Source: Cycas panzhihuaensis
Taxonomy: Eukaryota > Cycadophyta
Length of the DNA stretch: 64,000 nucleotides
Direction of reading: 5' to 3'
NCBI GenBank assembly: GCA_023213395.1
Contig: CM041465.1
Location: forward strand, 153,519,741-153,583,740
The notes beneath the pieces were generated by a model, which did not search any database, had not been told where the DNA came from, and saw only the letters and a program-made list of their open reading frames with translations. The translations under genes and the position numbers were made by a program. Of this stretch, positions 22,475-33,691 are shown in pieces (positions within the stretch are counted from its first letter, which is position 1; every line of letters starts with the position of its first letter).

Positions 22475-25130
22475 ACCCAAAAACAAAACCCACTTCACAA
22501 AGAAGCACATAAGGACACAACAAAGGAATCTGGGATAGCACATGTGAAACATAGCCAACTCATTATTTTCATCATTTACTATAATGTAACTACCATACTC
22601 TCTAGAACCTTATCTTTAATCCTATCGCCATGTATTTATAAAGGACATGGGATGTTCCTAGCGTAATGTGTCTATGGTGATGCAAATACAAGACAAAGAA
22701 AACACAGGCAAAAACATGGTATTGAATGAAATCTTGTATACCCATAATAAATACAAATAATAGAAAATAGTAAGAACTCAACCCATGGCTATTTGGGAAT
22801 GCCATTTGTGAGTAAAACATTTGAGATGGATTATGCTAGAAGGATTATTGTGGGGTTTATCATGCATTTATGGAAACAATATGTGAACCATTATGAACAA
22901 CCTCAATTACTACAAAAATAATGTGCCAATAACAATGAAATTTATTGATGTAAATTCATCATTAGCATTGTTAAAAAGAAAAATGAGTTTAGTAGGATGA
23001 AAGAAGGAAAGAAAATTAGTTTGATCATATGTTAAATTGGCTTTCATAGAGCCAATCTTCACCAACATTTTATAGTTTAATTATCTGTGTCTCAATTGCT
23101 ATGCAATTCAAAAATAGGTTTCAGATATCTAGATGATGGGAAGGAACTTGAGTTTTAATGGAATATATAGATTCTTGACCATAAACCGTAGCATATGTGG
23201 CAAGTCCATTAGTTGTCATGACAATGGATCAATTGAGATATAAGGATGAATAAATTTAACAATGCTAATCAATTTCATATTTATCAATGATAGTTTTAAA
23301 AGTGATAATTAAGAGAAGGGTAATACAAGACAATGTGAAAGAAAAGGTAGATACACATGGTATATTTACCAATGGAGCTATAAATGTTAATATATTGTGA
23401 TCTAAATATGAGATGAGAATAATTGGTATGGAAACAAGGTGGGATGAGAAGTAAATGGGCAAAGTAAGCAAATGCAATGAATGTGGGCACCTTTAAAAAT
23501 AGAGCCATGGAGTATTAATTTAATGAGAATTAAGAGTATTTTTATAAATATGATGATTTTGATATGTAGGTAGTGATGGTCCGATGATTGTAAAAGAAAT
23601 AATGTTGGGAGGTTAACCATGATTAGAGGTTATAAGGAATTTAAATTCAAGAATAGTACTAACTTGTATACAATAAGGCCTGTTAAAATTGATATCTACA
23701 CAGACTAAACAAAATGAGAACTATTTAGTAATAAAAGGTAATAATCGTAGTTGGTAGTTAGTTGTGGGTAGTATTGATAGTAAGCATAATGATATGGGAA
23801 ATAAAAGTGGTAAGCAACATGCAATGGTGTTATTTTAATGCATTTACTTGACACGCATAATTACCTCATAATGCTATGGGGTTGGTAGGGAGTTAATGAA
23901 CCATCGCATGGTGTAATTTCCATCAATGTGACTTAAATAATTTGCACAAACTTTACACCATTTATATATATACATAAACAAGGAAGTTAATAGAGAGTAC
24001 CTAAGAGTTATCAAAGCACAAGAACTATTTTCGTGGATCAAGGTTTATAATTTTTAAGGAACTCCTTACAAAGGATGTCTCTATGGTAGATGGATTGATA
24101 TGAGAGAATGAGAAACTAACATGTAGTTATAAGGTCCATTCAGTAAAGAAAGACACACATTTGGATGATAATGGTGATAGATCAAAATTAGATGGTGAAA
24201 TGTTTGACATTTTCATTGAATATAATTACGAGTTGAAGATTCTTCTAGTTTAATTATTGTTTCTAACTAGATCTTCAATTGAGTAAATATGACACCAAGA
24301 TTATAGACTTAGCATTATAATTATCCTTGAAGAATTGAAGGAGGTTCTACTTAACCTAAATAAGGAGAAGCATGCAATAGATTCAAATAGGTAGGACTCT
24401 ATCTCAAAATGAGATCCGATGAAATAGAACTCAAAGATTATATTATTCTTTAGCATATCTACAAGAACGATAAATCTATCCTGCTCTCATCAAAGAATGT
24501 GAGGATTTGGTTGATCTAATAACTATTAGCAAATATGATCAGATGGAGAAGAGCATAAAGAATCTAAATCCCACCTTAAATCAAGACTCAACATTGTACT
24601 AAGCTTATCAATTTTGAAATGGGTGGTGTGGCCCATAATTTAACTTTGACTCTAGTAATACAAAAGAAGACGAGGATGTTCAACAAGAACCATTAGAAGA
24701 AACAACTTGAGAGGTGACACAAGATAATGAGATTTTATTAGCTAAATTAAAGCATGGTGGGAAGTAAGTTGTGGTAATACATTTGATCATGTCCGAGGAA
24801 GTTTATAGTCTTTAAGAATCCGATCCTTATTGATAATATATGAAATGCATTTTAAGATTGACTTCTGCCCCAATCCTTCTAATTGAAAGAAGGGTATTTT
24901 TCACAATTAAAGTTTGAACCTTAACTCTTGGCCAAAGAATTCTTCCATACAAAGGGATAATACCCTTTTTTTTAGTGGATGGGAAAGGAGTTCTTCTCCA
25001 CCATCATATCTCCTTTATGGCATGTAAAGATGTTTATAGTTTTTCTAAATAGGTAGTATCATGATCATTTATAATTTTGAATAGTTTTCTTTTGTTGATA
25101 TTTTCCTTTTCATGAGATATAATAAGCATA
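22475..25130. other. W1 interior, no intact gene
   Basis: AT-rich DNA matching 53760-56430. About 23025-23220 (minus) corresponds to the possible gypsy integrase remnant at 54307-54501 but is more decayed. Overlapping minus-strand frames at 23265-23620 are not kept in the other copy and show no domain. Nothing else is recognisable. Confidence 0.5.
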
Positions 25131-25281
25131 GTTCATATGTATTGAGTAAAAGAAGAATACTCTTTATGGGTTGAATAACTTATAGGAGGAAGATATTCGA
25201 AACCACTTCAAATACTCTTTACTCAATACATATGAACTCAAATACTTTATGGGTTGAATAACTTATAGGAGGAAGATATTC
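25131..25281. repeat. Rearranged block with direct and inverted repeats
   Basis: A 37-base sequence at 25162-25198 is repeated directly at 25245-25281. Between them, 25213-25237 is the inverted copy of about 25131-25155. The W2 copy is simple here and instead keeps about 215 bases (about 56451-56665) that W1 lacks. Deletion with templated filler is the simplest reading. Confidence 0.8.
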
Positions 25282-25778
25282 TTGCACATAGAAGGGTTAC
25301 AATGATGAAGTTAGTGAGTAATTAAACTAAATCTTGGGAAGATGATCTCGTGATAGGTTGGTTCCGAGTAAGTGGGTGAAATTCTCATAGACTAATATCT
25401 AATGGGAAGGGCTAGTATCCCCAAATATAAGATGGAAGAAGTTGAGGGAAATGGTTAAGTAGAGTAGGTAATTTGTAGGCAAGACATTTACAAGATAAAG
25501 TGCTTATAAGTTGGATTACTTGTAAGAGAAAAATAACTCCTCACCTACACACAAATTACACTGAAGAACAAAAAAGGTAAGGCATAATTTGTGAGTAATA
25601 TAACACCCAAAAAATAGATGTCCTATAAGATAAGGCTCTCATTGGGATGACTCTTTAAGGGGATTTTAAATTTTAGCCATTGATCTTTCTAGTATGATAA
25701 AGTCAACCATGCCACTAACACATGGATACATATGGGGCGATAATTAACTTGTGGGATGTAAGCACAAATTAATGAGTG
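25282..25778. other. W1 interior right of the rearrangement, no gene
   Basis: Matches about 56680-57200. No coding frame, RNA gene or repeat boundary other than the target site GAGTG at 25774-25778. Confidence 0.5.
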
Positions 25779-26414
25779 TGTTGAGAATACAAGGTCGTAA
25801 ACCTTAAACCACCACAAGATCTAAACTATTTTGCAACTAGTTATAGGAATCAAAACTAAAATTTAACATGCAAGTTCTAAAATCAGAGATAATACAATAA
25901 CATGAATATGAAAGCCAAACATCACATGTGCACCTGATATAATATGGTAAAACCCTAACAATGTCCTAGGGAAACATCCACATAGGAAAGGTATCGATCT
26001 TTATTATTGTAGAATGGAGAAAAAATATATCTTATTAGTAGAGTGCTCTCAGGAACAACAACCAGCCACCGCCCTCATCACAAAGACATTACATTACATA
26101 CATCATAATTAGAGAAGCCCTAAATTGGACTATATGAGAGGGTCATCCAAGGCATAGATCTCAACCATAGAATCTAGTGTATTTGTATCGAATCTAATTC
26201 GATTCTCTTTACAATTTAAATTGGTTTACATAGTTAATTTTTCAGGTCGGGGGCTATCACCCCCGAACCCCTATTAGTGGGGGGCATTCCACTCCCCTAC
26301 ATCCCCCGTCCAAGGCGGGCTCCCGCCCCTTAACCCCAAAAGATTAAGAGGGGAAACCACGCTACAACATGCCAAAATTTTAGCCTCAAACTATTATTGT
26401 CACAATATCCAATA
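25779..26414. mobile_element. Solo LTR with perfect target-site duplication
   Basis: A 636-bp insertion starting TGTTGAGAATAC and ending CAATATCCAATA, flanked by GAGTG at 25774-25778 and 26415-26419. W2 has the empty site near 57195-57205. The terminal inverted TGTTG pattern, 5-bp duplication and absence of an interior make it a solo LTR left by recombination between two LTRs. It has a G+C-rich section (26240-26340) with strong hairpins. Palindromic GC blocks are common in plant copia LTRs, and the hairpin layout suggests minus orientation, but weakly. Confidence 0.8.
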
Positions 26415-26512
26415 GAGTGTAGTAATTACTAGGCTAGCCATGAAAGATGCCTTAATTTTTCACATTTTATATCATGATTGTATTTGGATTTGGGATGAAG
26501 TTGAGGAATATG

Positions 26513-26835
26513 TGTTAGAAAATGTGATCATACGACTTAATGTAAAGTGGGCCTCCTATTTTTATGCCTAAGTATTTGAAGGAATAATCTCAATTGTGGT
26601 GGCCTAATGGATGTATTTGTAATTATATTTGGTAGTTTAGATCTATAAATATAGATCAAAGTCCATCTTTGTAATATGTCATTTTGTCATAATGTGAACA
26701 TTATTCATTTATGGGTTTTCACCCATAAAGGTTTCCCATGGCAATATGGTGTCCCGTGTGATCTGTTTGTACTTGTTATCTTCCTGATGTGAAAGATCAT
26801 GTTGACCTTGTTTGCTTTAGTTGCATTTTCTAACA
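26513..26835 (+). repeat. 5' LTR of Y1
   Basis: Starts TGTTAGAAAATG and ends TTCTAACA. It matches the Y1 3' LTR and both Y2 LTRs, with moderate divergence between the 5' and 3' LTRs, so the insertion is not recent. Confidence 0.85.
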
Positions 26836-26847
26836 TGGTATGAGAGC
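26836..26847 (+). promoter_or_regulatory. tRNA primer-binding site of Y1
   Basis: TGGTATGAGAGC differs by one base from the initiator tRNA-Met complement and starts at the first base after the LTR. Y2 has TGGTATGAGAGT at 57618-57629. Confidence 0.75.
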
Positions 26848-27578
26848 ATGTAGGTCGTGCACAGGTAGATGAACATTGTTTGAGGTCTAATCAATGGTGC
26901 CAGGTCATGCTAGCTTGCCCTCAATAGATTGGCGTGCTCGATGACCCTGCTGTAATGTACCGTGATAGTGCAGATGATCGTTGAGGATCCTAGCCTTGTA
27001 TTCTTATTTGCAGGTACTTTGAGCATATGGAGGTGTGTGGATGAGTTTTCTAACACTATTACCAGCCATATGAGAGTCGTTTGAACTTGGTGAAGGTGTC
27101 TGATCCCTGTTTAAAGTTACCATTGAGTTTGGATGCCCTAGAGTCGATTACCAGCCCTTTGTTACCGGTGGGAGAATGTAGAAATCCTAGTGAAGCTGTT
27201 GCAATGCCATGAAGTCAATAATATGGTTAAATATTAAGGTATGCTCATTAAATATTCACTTATTTGACATTGTAGGATTTGAATAATATATATTGCACCG
27301 CCATCAGACATGCCCTAAGTATCATCCGTATTTGTCAAGAGTAATATATTTAATCACCCTTGTGTTATATACATTGATCATTGTCGTATATTGAACCTGC
27401 CCTTACATAATATATCAGCTGCTACAATAATCGTATTAATCTCCATAATATTAATATTGCACTCTTGCAATATTCATTGTAGGGTTTTCATGAAGTCATC
27501 CAATTTATAGATTACATGTATATCATTACAATGTAATAATACACTGCGTGTATATCATGATAATAGTAGTTGTGTGTT
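26848..27578 (+). other. Y1 leader side, no gene recognised
   Basis: Matches about 57630-58360. Stops occur in all frames and I could not recognise Gag. About 27200-27560 is rich in short AT motifs such as ATATTAAT and TATATCAT. Confidence 0.5.
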
Positions 27579-27583
27579 ATTCA

Positions 27584-27796
27584 TGTTGGAAAATAGACCC
27601 GCAATAAGATATTTACAAACAGAACAAAACATACCTCCACAGGATCAAAGGTACCTCCATTGTATTAACAAAACATCCTTACAACATGATTACAATATGA
27701 GACATTATGTTGTGTATTTATAGTACATGCCAATATAGAGAGAGTAAGAACCCACTTGCATGTGGGATAAAACAAATGTGCATTAATATTCCAACA
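27584..27796 (-). repeat. 3' LTR of Z
   Basis: Ends TGTTGGAA and TTCCAACA in plus-strand reading. It differs from the other LTR by one substitution near the end and by lacking 11 bases near 27648. Confidence 0.9.
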
Positions 27797-28110
27797 CTTC
27801 TTAATGCACATTTGGATCATTTGTACTTGTAACGCCTTGTCCTTGGAAGTGTCTCGAAAATGATGTCTTCAACTTGATCCTTGTCTTCAAATTTATAATG
27901 ATGTATTTGTCAGAGAATGATGTCTTTATCTTGATTTGTATCTTCAATTATGTACTGATGCCTTTGTAGGATGATGTCCTCAACTTGATTTCTATCTTCA
28001 ATCATGTAGTGATGATGTTGAAATAGCAACTCTAGCAAGTACAAATCATGATTCTTCATCGCATCTACCTAGTCCGATTTTGATGTAGACCCCAGAACAA
28101 CCATCTTTAA
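27797..28110 (-). other. Z 3' untranslated region, no gene
   Basis: Lies between the Gag stop and the 3' LTR. The segment about 27840-28020 contains three related units with GATGTC..CAACTTGAT..TCTTCAA, an internal degenerate repeat. The purine tract (minus ATTAAGAAG) abuts the LTR. Confidence 0.5.
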
Positions 28111-28880
28111 TCACAACTTACTTGTCATAATTATCTTGTATAAACTCTTGATCACCATGTACAATAGTGAGTTCTTCAATCTTAGAGTGGAGTCTTGATC
28201 AACTTGCATACTCTTTGAACTTGAAACAATACTCAAAGAAGAAATATCATTCAAACTTGAATCAATACTCAAAGTAGGAATATCATCAATATAAGACTTG
28301 TCCTTTATAGAGCCATCGGATTCATATTCAATCTCCCTTGAAATCAATTCATCACTTTCAATGTCTTCATCTGTAATCTCATCAATGCATTCAACAAGAG
28401 AAGTTTCACAAGATTTAAACATTCTTCATCTTGACATGTTGTCTCATCACTGTTGATGATACTTTCTTCATTCGTTGTACCTGTACCATAACTAGCCTTA
28501 ATTACTTTTTCAATCATTCGTTGTGTTTCTTCAGGAGTTTGTTCAAATACTTCCCTTAGAAAATTCCAAGCTTCTTTAGCATTACTTGCATGTAGAATCA
28601 TATGAATAACAAAATGGAATTTGGAAGGAAGATCAATATCATTGAATGCAGCACGAATCATAATGAATGCTTTCCTATCTTTCTTCTCAAGCATTTCCTT
28701 TTCTTCTTTATCATTAGGGATATCATATTCATTAGGAATAATCTTCCATAAACCTCTAGCTATGAATAGACATCTCATTTTAATTGTCCAAAAGAAGTAG
28801 TCTTCACCATTGCACTTAGGTAATCGGAAGAAATGAATCCTTAAGTAATATTCATTTATTTCAGAGCATATATAACCACA
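28111..28880 (-). pseudogene. Z Gag, copia type, frameshifted
   Basis: The main frame (28344-28778) is preceded in frame by FRLPKCNGEDYFFWTIKM (to about 28836). It carries the copia Gag pattern: an FNGEDYFFW-like start, LFIARGLWKII, an acidic-basic linker, AFNDIDL, NAKEAWNFLREVF, then EETQRMIEKVI. A second frame (28111-28422) overlaps and continues in a serine- and aspartate-rich tail, suggesting one ancestral Gag split by a frameshift. No CCHC knuckle was found. Gag would build the particle for Z RNA. It is better preserved than the Gag of L or C, consistent with youth. Confidence 0.75.
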
Positions 28881-30328
28881 TCATTATCCTCCATGATTAT
28901 AAATACCATTTTCTAACACCATGTCCCTATTCTAATCAACAAATTCACCCATCAATCTCAACAAACTTTCTCATGTCTCATGTCCCTCATATCACTGACT
29001 TCATTATCACGCCATTGCCTTTATGCATCTCACATATTGCCAAATAGTCACATACAAAGAATATCTGAAGCGCTTTCTTCACCATAGAATCAAAGCTTAT
29101 ACCACATACGTCTCATAGGAATCATGCATACTTCATGTTACCATTAAATCACCAAGACACATCACACTTCACTTAATTGCCTAAAACACAACTCATGCCA
29201 TTACACTATTTAATAATTTTGCTTCCTTGCAACTCAGGTATCTTCAACAAGAAACTCATCCTTCTTTGCCCATTTAATCAACTAGAAAACATCCCTAATC
29301 TCATCCTCAAAACATGCCCAATAATTACCCAATCTTGTCATGTTAACCTCACATGCAACAAGCATCTCATCGCCTTTATATCACTATCTTTCTTGCCCTC
29401 AAATTAGTCTTATCATGCCCATAAAGTCCCTTCACATAAATCACATTCCAAGGATCACTAAATCACCATATGCCACCCAACTCATTAATGTAAACACATC
29501 CACCGCTGCTTCATCACCATACTATGTCATCATCACAATAGCTCTCTCATATGAACACATGTAAGAAGGTACTTAATTTTTCATTAAACAATCACCATCA
29601 TACACTTCAAATCACCAATAGAGTGCCAAATACATTCACATCAATATAACTTAATATCATCTCACTTGTAATAATACTCTCCCATGCACAACATATATAA
29701 GAGAGCCTCAAATAATCACTTCATTACCATTGCCTCATTCATGTCACCATATCAATATGAAACCCTTAAATTCCTAAAAACTTATTTCTGAAAATAAATA
29801 TAGCTCAAAAGTACATAAAATATGGATGGAAATGATGGCCTCTGAAATACGATTCCAACGGTTTAGATTTAAATTGAATTCGATATCCGATCAAAAGTTA
29901 CGCTCCTTTTAAGAATTTCACAATTAGGGTTTCTAGGCTATAATAGTACCTTCTAATAAATTGCTTATAACTTCTTATTATAAACTCTAATGAACCTCAA
30001 ACTACATCCATTAGAAAGATAATTCAAAAATACACAGAATAAAAAAAAAATTGAGGTCATTTGGATACCTGTAGCTAAAGTTATGGCTCCTTGAAGTTGA
30101 GGTTACAGATCTGTCCCAAAAATACGGCGACAGAAAAAATGCAGGCCGAAATTAATTCTGCTGCAATTTTCGCACTTTCACCCCAAAATCTATAGTGTGA
30201 CCACTCAAATTTTATGGAACGAACTATTTCGTTTCAATTTTGCTATTGCTTTTCAGAAATTTCAACGTTATGGCACCTCCCAAATCACTGCTCTAATACC
30301 GAACAAAAATACCTCTCTCAACCTGGGC
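28881..30328 (-). other. Z leader between primer-binding site and Gag
   Basis: About 1.45 kb that reads CA-rich and G-poor on the plus strand from about 28930 to 29770. Open plus-strand frames (29177-29407, 29340-29564) follow from that composition. About 29780-30330 is more mixed. No gene. Confidence 0.5.
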
Positions 30329-30340
30329 GCTCTGATACCA
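30329..30340 (-). promoter_or_regulatory. tRNA primer-binding site of Z
   Basis: The minus strand reads TGGTATCAGAGC, an exact match to the usual plant initiator tRNA-Met complement, directly next to the LTR edge at 30341. Confidence 0.9.
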
Positions 30341-30564
30341 TGTTGGAAAATAGACCCGCAATAAGATATTTACAAACAGAACAAAACATACCTCCACAGG
30401 ATCAAACGGTACCCTTAAGGTACCTCCATTGTATTAACAAAACATCCTTACAACATGATTACAATATGAGACATTATGTTGTGTATTTATAGTACATGCC
30501 AATATAGAGAGAGTAAGAACCCACTTGCATGTGGGATAAAACAAATGTGCATTAATATTCAAAC
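30341..30564 (-). repeat. 5' LTR of Z
   Basis: Same as 27584-27796 except one substitution and 11 extra bases (around 30407-30420), which include a GGTACC pair. The frame 30214-30492 spans this LTR and is not a gene. Confidence 0.9.
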
Positions 30565-30569
30565 AATTC

Positions 30570-32790
30570 ATTTGATCGCCCATGATTATTTTTCGTTGGT
30601 TGCCTATTCTTCATGTTGATATTCAATAGTCTTCACCCTGCTTGGTGGTCGAATACGATAGATTCATAGCTTATCTGTAGTAAATTGATGCGCCCCTCAT
30701 ATCACCCTTCCTTTGGTGTTCATCAGATATTTTCTACCGCCAGTATTCGCCTGTGAATCTTATATATGCCTACCTGCATGAGGGATATTTGTAGTAAACA
30801 CCTATGTTATAATCATTTATAGCCATATTTATATCATCACCAAAGCTTTAATATAATATGTTATATTTTCATTCAATATAAAGTCATTCGTATTGGTTAT
30901 ATTGTAGTCATCACCATTGTTCTTTTTCACTGTGATAATCGGATCACCTATTGCCGCCCTTCATCATGTCACCCAACATAGTCAATAACCTACCGCATGA
31001 TATATATACAACACACATTGTTCAATATGTGTGATAATGTTATGACGTGATGTTGTAGTCATGAATATATATCATAGTCACCGGTTACTTACAGTTACAT
31101 CACCCACCTTTGACGTTAATATCAAAGTCATACATATATCATAAATATATCATCAGGGTCATTTTTTATATTAAATTATCATGTTTTCTTTTTATTAAAA
31201 GCCTTTTTCTTAAACTCTTGATCATTTGAAGTTATATATGTTACCTTCATTAAGGTCGTTAATCTCTTGATTTGAAATTTTATCAACTCATTTTTTTGAA
31301 TGAAATTAAGGAGACCATTGATACATGAATTGGTTGGTTGATTTCTATTTATTATTAAGGATGAGATTATACTTTAAGTAAGAGGGCATATTATTGTAAC
31401 TGTCAATGCGATGTGAGTATGTATAAGAAAGGCTTATTTATGGTGTATTTAATGGTGATTGAGTACTTTCTTGCATGCATTTTACATGAGAAAGTTAACG
31501 AGCGACATGAGGTGCATCAGTAGCTCCTTGTATATGGTTACATTAGAGAGTGTTGGTGATGACATGGGTAATCTGAGGTGGAAATGTGCTCCTTGAGTGT
31601 ATTTTACATGAGGGAGTTTATGGGCGAGAAGATGGCGATCACATGGAGATAAGATACTTGATATGCACTTGTCGCATGTGATTACATGATAAGTTTTGGG
31701 CATGTTTTAAGGGAAATTTGAAGGCGAGATAACGGAGAAATTGGGCAAGAGTAAGGGCAAAATTGGGCAAGTTTAATGGGTAGGTTGAGAGAAGGTTTTA
31801 AGGGTGATGTTAGGTAAGTTTGATGGGAAAAATTGGGTAAGTTGAGACAAAGATAAACATGTTTGAGATACCTTATTTTCAACTTAATATAAACTCTATT
31901 ACTTTGGTTAGTGTGGCATTGATCATTGCATAAAATTTGTGATTTATATCATTATTCAGTGATAGAGTGTTCTTATTCAGTATGTATTCAAGTTTAGTTG
32001 CATCAGATGTATATGAGGTGATGAAGTTTAGAATTTACTTATATGATTGTCGTTTATGATGGATCATTATACTTTGCTTGTTGGACTATTAGCATAAGGT
32101 TTGTAGCCTGTTTGATGCTAGTTGAACATGGGTGTATATCTGAGTAAGTCTGTTGTAGAATCGAGAGAGTGTATTTGATGAAATTTGAAGTATGAATAGA
32201 AAGGTTTAAGATGAGATGCCTTAAAATCGCTTATGCCTTTGTCATGGTATGTACAATTAGCCTCTTCAGTTGCATTACATGTGAGTATCATGATGAAGAT
32301 GGTGAGGCTCAGACATGTTGTGGTTTGCCTCTTATGGTTTGATGGTAAAAGCTATAGCGGTGTTTGGGTACCCCTATCAGGACTGCTCGTGGCATAATTT
32401 CCCATCATATGTTGTGTTTGGACTAAGTCAAAGGCCTTCCATTTATTTCCATTAGTGCATTGATTGCACACATCTTGTAGATTAAGATCAGCATTGGGAT
32501 TCCAAGCATTTGAAGTATATGGGTTGTTTAGCTTACAAATAGTGTGATCTATAAGGAAATGCATTATGATCGCTTTAAATATTATAGAGTTATTGACGAT
32601 CATGTCAGGTATCATTTGGTTATAGGTTTTATCCTTCATTACTTCACTTTTCTGAGTCATTATTCAGCAGGTGTGGAAGTTTATTTGCCTAACATTGTAC
32701 TCGAGATAGAAGTACAACTTAGTGATAGACTGATGATGAGAAGCTGTTAGATGGTGGTACATGAATTGAAACCCCATATTCCATTAATAA
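30570..32790 (+). other. Y1 interior right of Z, no intact gene
   Basis: Matches about 58375-60620. All frames are broken. It includes a purine-rich run (about 31690-31860) of repeated AAATTGGGCAAG-like units. Minus-strand frames 31482-31882 and 32352-32660 are not preserved in Y2 and have no domain. Confidence 0.5.
31690..31860 (+). repeat. Short G/A-rich degenerate repeats in Y1
   Basis: Units resembling AAATTGGGCAAGTTTAATGG recur about six times. Y2 has the same run at about 59520-59670. Probably part of the ancestral Y interior. Confidence 0.4.
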
Positions 32791-33170
32791 TTCAAGACCT
32801 ACAAGATGATGGAAGATCATAGATTAGCATGCCAATCAAAGCTTGAGATGGATACCAATGTTCTAAAGGAGTACGCATTCATAATGAAGAGCTATATTGA
32901 AGCAAGAACCTGGTCAGATTTACGATGTTGTGTAGGATTTCTAGAAGGAAGAAGGATTGAGGTATGATAAGACATTTGCACTAATCTCTATGTTGCTTTT
33001 GGTCCATTTGATCCTTACTTCAACAAATTTCCGCTTAGTTGGGCATATTATCATATCATATCAATGTTCCTTAACGAAGACTTAAAGAGGCAATTCACAT
33101 GGTTGGAGTGGCTCATCCTCTTAGTTTAGTCAAAGGAATATAGCTAAGTTGAACGGGCAAAGTATCAAAA
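32791..33170 (+). pseudogene. Y1 copia reverse transcriptase remnant
   Basis: Around 32960 the plus strand has EGLRYDKTFAL, after 32941-32950. Y2 has the better form YDETFVLVSM at about 60775. YDETFxPV is a conserved block of copia reverse transcriptase. Further on, FLNEDLKRQF resembles the VKSAFLNGDLKEEVY block. YGLKQAPRAW and YVDD were not found, so most of the domain is deleted. The purine tract and 3' LTR follow within about 200 bp. Confidence 0.6.
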
Positions 33171-33365
33171 GTGAGAGAGTTGTATGGTTGCAAGTCTGTT
33201 GGAGCACTTCTAAAGAATTGGGCACATACCAGGTATGGCACCATTACATCTAAGTGAAGATTGCTACATCGATGTTCATGCATATTGGATTAGGTAAGGT
33301 TATCCTTATAAGGGGATTTATTCCCAATGATAATCCTTGTTGACTCATATTTACATTAAGAGGGA

Positions 33366-33686
33366 TGTTAGAAAATGTGTTCATACCACCTAATGTAAAG
33401 TAGGCCTTATATTTTTATGCCTAAGTATTGGGAGGAATAGTCTCGATTGTGGTGACCTAATGGATATATTTACAATTATATTTGATATTTTAGATCTATA
33501 AATATGGATCAAATTCTATCTTTGTAGTATATTATTTTGTCATAATATGAATATTATTCATTTGTGGGTTTTCACCTATAAGGGTTTTCCACTAATATGG
33601 TATCCCGTGTGATCTGTTTCTAATTGTTATCTGCCTAATGTGAAATATCCTATCAACCTTGTTTTCTTTAATTACATTTTCTAATA
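33366..33686 (+). repeat. 3' LTR of Y1
   Basis: Starts TGTTAGAAAATG after the purine tract at 33355-33365 and ends TTCTAATA, followed by the target duplication ATATC. Confidence 0.85.
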
Positions 33687-33691
33687 ATATC

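Larger units (their letters stand above)
21757..26512. repeat. W1, first copy of the duplicated kinase-bearing segment
   Basis: Matches 52156-57294 almost throughout. W1 differs by a deletion at 22474 (removing what corresponds to about 52882-53760), a rearrangement at 25131-25281, and a solo LTR at 25779-26414. Both copies carry Y at the same place at the right edge. Apart from the kinase fragment and a possible Ty3/gypsy integrase remnant I see no genes. Confidence 0.8.
27584..30564 (-). mobile_element. Z element, young Gag-only LTR retrotransposon nested in Y1
   Basis: A minus-strand element of 2981 bp. LTRs are 27584-27796 (3') and 30341-30564 (5'). The target duplication ATTCA is perfect (27579-27583 and 30565-30569), and Y2 shows the empty site near 58370. 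The primer-binding site (minus TGGTATCAGAGC, 30329-30340) is the exact plant consensus. The interior encodes only a copia-type Gag, matching the published description of TR-GAG elements. Lacking integrase and polymerase, it would need an autonomous partner. Its near-identical LTRs make it the youngest recognisable insertion in the window. Confidence 0.9.
26513..33686 (+). mobile_element. Y1 element, Ty1/copia-like, with nested Z
   Basis: A plus-strand LTR element. LTRs are 26513-26835 and 33366-33686. The primer-binding site is TGGTATGAGAGC (26836-26847) and the purine tract ATTAAGAGGGA is at 33355-33365. The target duplication is ATATG (26508-26512) and ATATC (33687-33691); Y2, at the same site, has ATATC on both sides. 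The interior carries a decayed copia reverse transcriptase near its 3' end. I could not recognise Gag or integrase. Z (27584-30564) inserted later. Confidence 0.85.

Noticed and set aside
23265-23620. Three overlapping minus-strand frames in W1
   Set aside because: Not open in the matching W2 sequence; hydrophobic by AT composition.
28111-28422. Separate serine/aspartate-rich protein gene
   Set aside because: Overlaps and continues the Z Gag after a frameshift, so it is read as the Gag tail.
30329-30340. Possible tRNA gene at TGGTATCAGAGC-like sites
   Set aside because: Only the primer-binding 12 bases are present at each LTR; no cloverleaf follows.
31482-31882. Minus-strand frames in Y1
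   Set aside because: Lie antisense to the G/A-rich repeat run and are not preserved in Y2.
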